This document shows positions 8,601 to 14,600 of a DNA stretch of 16,430 bases, piece by piece (the first letter of the stretch is position 1; the number at the start of each line of letters is the position of its first letter). The notes under the pieces were generated by a model. The model was not told the DNA's origin and ran no database searches. It saw nothing but the letters and a program-made list of their open reading frames with translations. The DNA is taken from contig CAMTVQ010000015.1 of assembly GCA_947085255.1 (NCBI GenBank), forward strand, positions 1 through 16,430. Reading direction: 5' to 3'. This DNA is from CAMTVQ01 sp947085255. GTDB taxonomy: Bacteria > Bacteroidota > Bacteroidia > Sphingobacteriales > Sphingobacteriaceae. The position numbers were made by a program, and so were the translations under genes.

Positions 8601-11600
8601 CAGATGGTTCGGTTGCTAATATTAGTGTTATTGGAGATGTAGGAGGAACAGGAGCAACAGGAGCTTCTTCAAATTCAGGAACAACGGGTAATACTGGAAC
8701 AACGGGTAATACCTCAAATTCAGGAGCAACGGGTACAACAAGTACTACTGGAACAACTGGTGATACTGGATACACTGGAGCAACAGGAGCAACGGGCTCT
8801 ACAGCTGTAACAGGAACAACAGGTTATACAGCCAACTCTGGTAATACAGGTATGACAGGTAGTACTGGATTTACAGGTCTTGGTTATAAAGCCATAGCTA
8901 TTCCTAATACCAATGCGCCAACGCCAAATTCAGATAAAATTCAAGTTGGATCGCACCGATTTGTATTAAATCCAGTACTAACAGCCTATGAGGTAGGTAT
9001 GCGTGTGCGTTTGTATGTAGTAACAGGTGAGTTTAAAGAAGGTACTATTACTTCATACAATACTTCAACAGGAGCAATATCTATAACATTTGATAGAGTA
9101 TATTATATCCCAACTTCAGGAACAGATGCGAACACCGTATTCCCGTCATTTAGCATAGGTGTAGTAGGTGATTTCGGTGGAACTGGTGCAACGGGAGATA
9201 CTGGTTTTACAGGTTCAACAGGTGAAACAGGTACAACAGGTGCTACAGCATCTACGGGTAATACAGGCGCGGGTTATTTGGTAATTCTTACGCCACAACC
9301 TATTCCTGCAAATAGCAATCAGATTTCTATTGGTCAGAAAAGATATATCATGAATCCTGAGTTTAATGCTTATGGCATTGGCGACAGAGTTCGATTAACA
9401 AAAGACGCTTCCAATTATATGGAAGGTAACGTGTTAGATGTGACTGGAGAGTTACTTGTTGAGATTGATAGAGTAGTTGGAAGTGGAACTGCAACTACAT
9501 TCCGCTTAGGTTTAACAGCGGACGTAAGCAGAACAGGAGCTACTGGAGCATCAAGTGCGTCAGGAGCAACGGGTACTACAGGAACTACAAGTATATCGGG
9601 AGCAACAGGTGCTACAGGAGCTACTGGCTTTACAGGAACGACAGGTGATACAGGAACTACTGGAAGTACTGGATTTACAGGTATTACTTCTACAACAGGT
9701 ACAACGGGTACAACAGCAGTAACAGGCACAACTGGAGAGCTTGGTAATACAGGTGTTACTGGCTTTACTGGTAATGGATATAAAGCAGTTGCAACTCCGA
9801 ATAATGGAGCAGCTGCAAATTCAGATAAACTAAGAATAGGTACGCATGTGTTTACACTTAATCCAGTAAGCACTGCTTACGAGGTTGGTATTAGAGTGAG
9901 ATTATATGTTCCAGAGGTATTTACAAGTGGAGAATTTAAAGAAGGTACGATTGTAGCTTATGATGAAATATCAGGGCAAATCACTATCGACTTTGATAGA
10001 GTATATTATAATCCAGGTGCAAATGGACACGATAATAATTTTGTCTTCAGTTCATTCAATATTGCACTGACAGGTGAGTTTGGTTTTACAGGTTCAACAG
10101 GATCTACAAGTGCTACATCAAGCACAGGTTACACTGGTACAACCAGTTCAACAGGTTCAACTGGCTTTACAGGTGCTGGCTATAGCGTAACGGCATTCCC
10201 AGATCCAGCTGATTTGGCTAACAATAGTGCGCTTACAGCAACGGATAAAACATATACACTCAATCCATACTACACGGCATTTGGTGTTGGTGATAGAGTA
10301 CGCTTAACGGCAGATCCTTCTAATTATATGGAAGGTAATGTGTTGGCTATTGACAATAATCCTGGCGGATTATTTACCGTAAGGATTGTACGAGTTGTGG
10401 GTGGCGGTAGCTCTTCTCAGTTTAGAGTGGGTATTGCTGGAGATGCAGGATACACAGGTGGAACAGGGAGTACTTCGGCTACGGGCTTTACAGGTTTTAC
10501 ATCTTCAACAGGTTTTACAGGCACAACAGGTGATACTGGTTCGACTGGCTTTACAGGAACAACAGGCGGTACGGGTTCAACAGGTTTTACAGGAACAACA
10601 GGTGATACAGGTACGACTGGCTTTACAGGAGCAACAGGCGATACCGGTTCAACAGGTTTTACGGGTTCAACAGGTTTTACGGGTACAACAGGTGATACAG
10701 GTTTTACTGGAACAACAGGTTTTACTGGTATTACAAGTTCAACAGGTTCAACGGGTGCTTCAGCGGTTACTGGTACAACTGGATACACAGGTAGAGGCTA
10801 TCAAGCTAAGGTGCAATTGATTAATTCTGATTTAATCATTGCAGGGGCAGTAAATAATACATATGATTTTGTAGTAGAGTCTGATATCAACCAATCGGCA
10901 TACAGTGTTGGCGCTTTTGTTCGTATCAACAATGAAAATCCTACTTCATCAATTGTTGAAGGTAGAATTGAAGCTTATGACAATGCAACTGGGGTATTTA
11001 GTGTTCGTGTATTTAATGCTATAGGTGCAGATTTAGTAAATGGAACAGGCGATTTAAATATTAACATCGCTGGTTTATACGGTTTTACCGGAACTACAGC
11101 AGCAACCGGAACTACTGCAGTAACAGGAACTACAGGAATGACAAGTCAAACAGGTTCTACTGGCGGTACAGGTACGGGCTATAGAGCAAGTGGCTTTGTT
11201 AACGATGTAGCTTTCAATAACTCTCCAAATTTTGATGTAGTAAATGTTACTTCTGCTGAAGCATTAGCATATCAGGTTGGGGATTATGTTCAGATTCAAT
11301 ACGATTTTAATACCTATGTTTTTGGTAAGATATTTATCATCGACAATGTTGCTAATACGTTTAATATAACAGTATTAAGAAGAATTGGACTAATATCTCC
11401 AGAAGATAATTTACTTAAACCAGTAACTATCTCTTTAGCTGGATCTTATGGTGTTACTGGAGATACTGGAACAACAGGTAGTACATCAAGTACTGGTTTT
11501 ACAGGAACAACAGGAGCAACTGGTTCTTCATCAATCACGGGAGCAACAGGTGAAACTGGGGCAACAGGTTCGACTTCAACAACAGGAACAACGGGTGATA

Positions 11601-14600
11601 CTGGCGCGACTGGTTCGACCTCAACAACAGGAACAACAGGTGATACAGGTGCAACTGGTTCAACAGCTTCAAGTGGGGTAACAGGCACAACAGGTGAAAC
11701 TGGGGCAACAGGTTCGACCTCAACAACAGGAACAACAGGTGATACTGGTGCAACTGGTTCTACTGCTTCAACAGGGGTAACTGGTACAACTGGTTACACA
11801 GGAACAGGTTATGCGGCAATCGTTCGTGCTAATGTTAATTATGTATTATCACCAGCATTGCTTACAGGTCCAGATCTATCATTTACTATTATTTCTGATC
11901 CTATTTTGTTTGCCTACAGAACAGGAGCGGCAGTGCGTATTAATACACAGTCAGGCGCAAAAGCAATGGAGGGTACTATTATATACAGCGGTACAGGCAA
12001 TACGTTCCAAGTATCTGTTCGTCGTATTATTGGATCTGGTGCTTATGACAATTCAGGTGCTGAAGATTTATTTATTAATATAGCTGGGGAGTATGGTTAT
12101 ACAGGGGTAACAGCCAGTACCGCATTTACAGGCGGAACAGGTGGAACAGGTTCAACAGGATCTTCAGGTATTACTGGTAAAACAGGATCTGGATACGCCG
12201 CGATGACTTCAGTAGACGTTCCTGATTTCAATCAAGCTAATGTAAATAATACGGTAGTATTTACCGTATCAGCTTTAGAGCCATTGGCTTATGCCGTTGG
12301 TAATACTGTTCGTATTTTGCCTGTTAATTTCCCAGGTTCTTCAATTGAGGGAACAATATCTGCCATTAGTGGAGCAGATTATACCGTATTAGTAAATAGA
12401 ATTATAGGAACAGTTACAGGTATAGATGATGCAAAATTTACCTTATCTGGAACATTTGGTGTAACAGGAGCTACTACAGTAACAGGTTCTACAGGTACTA
12501 CATCAAATACTGGTTTTACTGGAACAACAGGAACAACAGGGACAACAGGTTCATCTTCTATAACAGGATATTCAGGAGCAACAGGATATTCAGGAGCAAC
12601 TGGTTTCACAGGTACAACAGGTGATACTGGCGCAACTGGTACAACAGGTACTACTTCAGCAACAGGTACAACAGGTGATACTGGCGCAACGGGCTTTACT
12701 GGCGCAACAGGTGATACTGGAACAACAGGAACAACAGGTAGTACCTCAACTACAGGTTCAACAGGTGATACAGGTGCAACTGGTTCAACAGCGAATACAG
12801 GTTATACTGGAACAACTGGCGCAACAAGCAGTACAGGTACTACAGGTTATACAGGTTCAACAGGTGATACAGGTTCAACAGGTTTTACTGGCTCAACAGG
12901 TTTTACAGGCAAAGGTTATTTAGCTACAGTAACGAATAACGATGCAATCATTATTGGTACTGCTATTAATAGCGATATTGAGTTTACGATATTGACAGAT
13001 CCTAATACGTTGGCATACAGCAATGGAGCCTTTGTAAGAGTTAATACAGCTAACAGTACAACAGTTATTGAAGGACGTATCAAATCATACAATGGAACTA
13101 CATTTGAAATCGCAGTAAGCAATGCCTTTGGTTTAGATGTTGCCACAACAGGTACCGAAGTATTCAATATGAATATTGCAGGTCTGTATGGTTTTACTGG
13201 AACTACAGGAGGTACAGGAACGACAGCAGTAACTGGAACTACTGGTACAAGTGGAAATACAGGGGTAACAGCCACAACAGGTTCAGGATACCGTGCAAAT
13301 GGGGTAGTTGAAATTGGAGAGTTTAATAATAATTCAAACTTCGACATTGAGAATATTACAGCGAATGAACCACTTGCTTATCAAACTGGTGACTTTGTGC
13401 GGGTATCATACGATATAAATACATATGTAGTAGGTAAATTGACAGTACCTGGAGCTTCTGCTAATTCATTTAATATAGAGGTAGCACGTAGAGTAGGTCA
13501 AATTCCAGGTGGCCCTGGCGCAGCAGCTGTTACTATATCATTAACTGCAGAATACGGTGCAACTGGTTATACTTCTATAAGTGGAACAACAGGAACTACA
13601 GGTGGAACTGGCGTTACAGGTACAACTGGCGCAAGTAGTATTACAGGAACAACAGGAACAACTTCGTCAACTGGTGATACTGGTGCAACAGGTACAACTG
13701 GTGCAACAGCTAATTCTGGTAATACAGGTCAAACTGGTTTTACAGGTACAACGGGTGATACTGGCACAACAGGTGATACTGGTTCAACTGGTACAACAGG
13801 CGATACTGGTTCAACTGGCTTTACCGGAACAACAGGTGATACTGGTTCAACAGGCTTCACAGGCACAACAGGTGATACTGGTTCAACAGGTTTCACAGGA
13901 ACAACAGGCGATACAGGTTCAACAGGTTTCACAGGCACAACAGGTGACACAGGCTCGACAGGTTCTACCTCTAATACAGGTTCAACCGGAACTACTTCAA
14001 ATACAGGTTACACTGGAACAACAGGTGATACAGGCGCAACAGGTTCAACTTCAAACACAGGCTACACTGGATCAACCGGTATGACAGGTAGAGGATACCA
14101 AGCACTTGTGACAAATGATAATGCGCTTACTATAGCAGCGATAAATAATACAGATGTAGCGTTTACGTTTGTTACAGATCCTACAATATTGGCATACACC
14201 AATGGAGCTATAGTACGTATCAATACAAATAATGCTACTACAGTTTTAGAAGGTAGAGTTAAAACTTTATCAGGTAATACATTCGAGGTAGCAGTATTCA
14301 ATGCATTTGGTGCTGACGTAGCTGCGGGTACTCAGTTCAATATGAATATTGCTGGACTATATGGTTTTACAGGAACAACAGCTAATACAGGTAGCACAGC
14401 TAATACAGGTGTTACTGGTACAAGTGGTATGACAGGTTCTACTGCAACTACTGGTTCAGGTTATAGAGCTGAGGGTTTGGTTGAAGCAAATGCATTTGAT
14501 AATAACTCAAATTTTGATGTTGATAATGTGACATCAACAGAACCATTGGCATACCAAACTGGCGACTTTGTACGTATTACTTATGATGTAAATACCTATG

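Noticed and set aside
12621..14084. Forward open frames rich in Gln/Val (for example 12621-12923 and 13581-14084)
   Set aside because: They are another-frame shadows of the same repeats in the giant gene. They have no domain structure or start signals.
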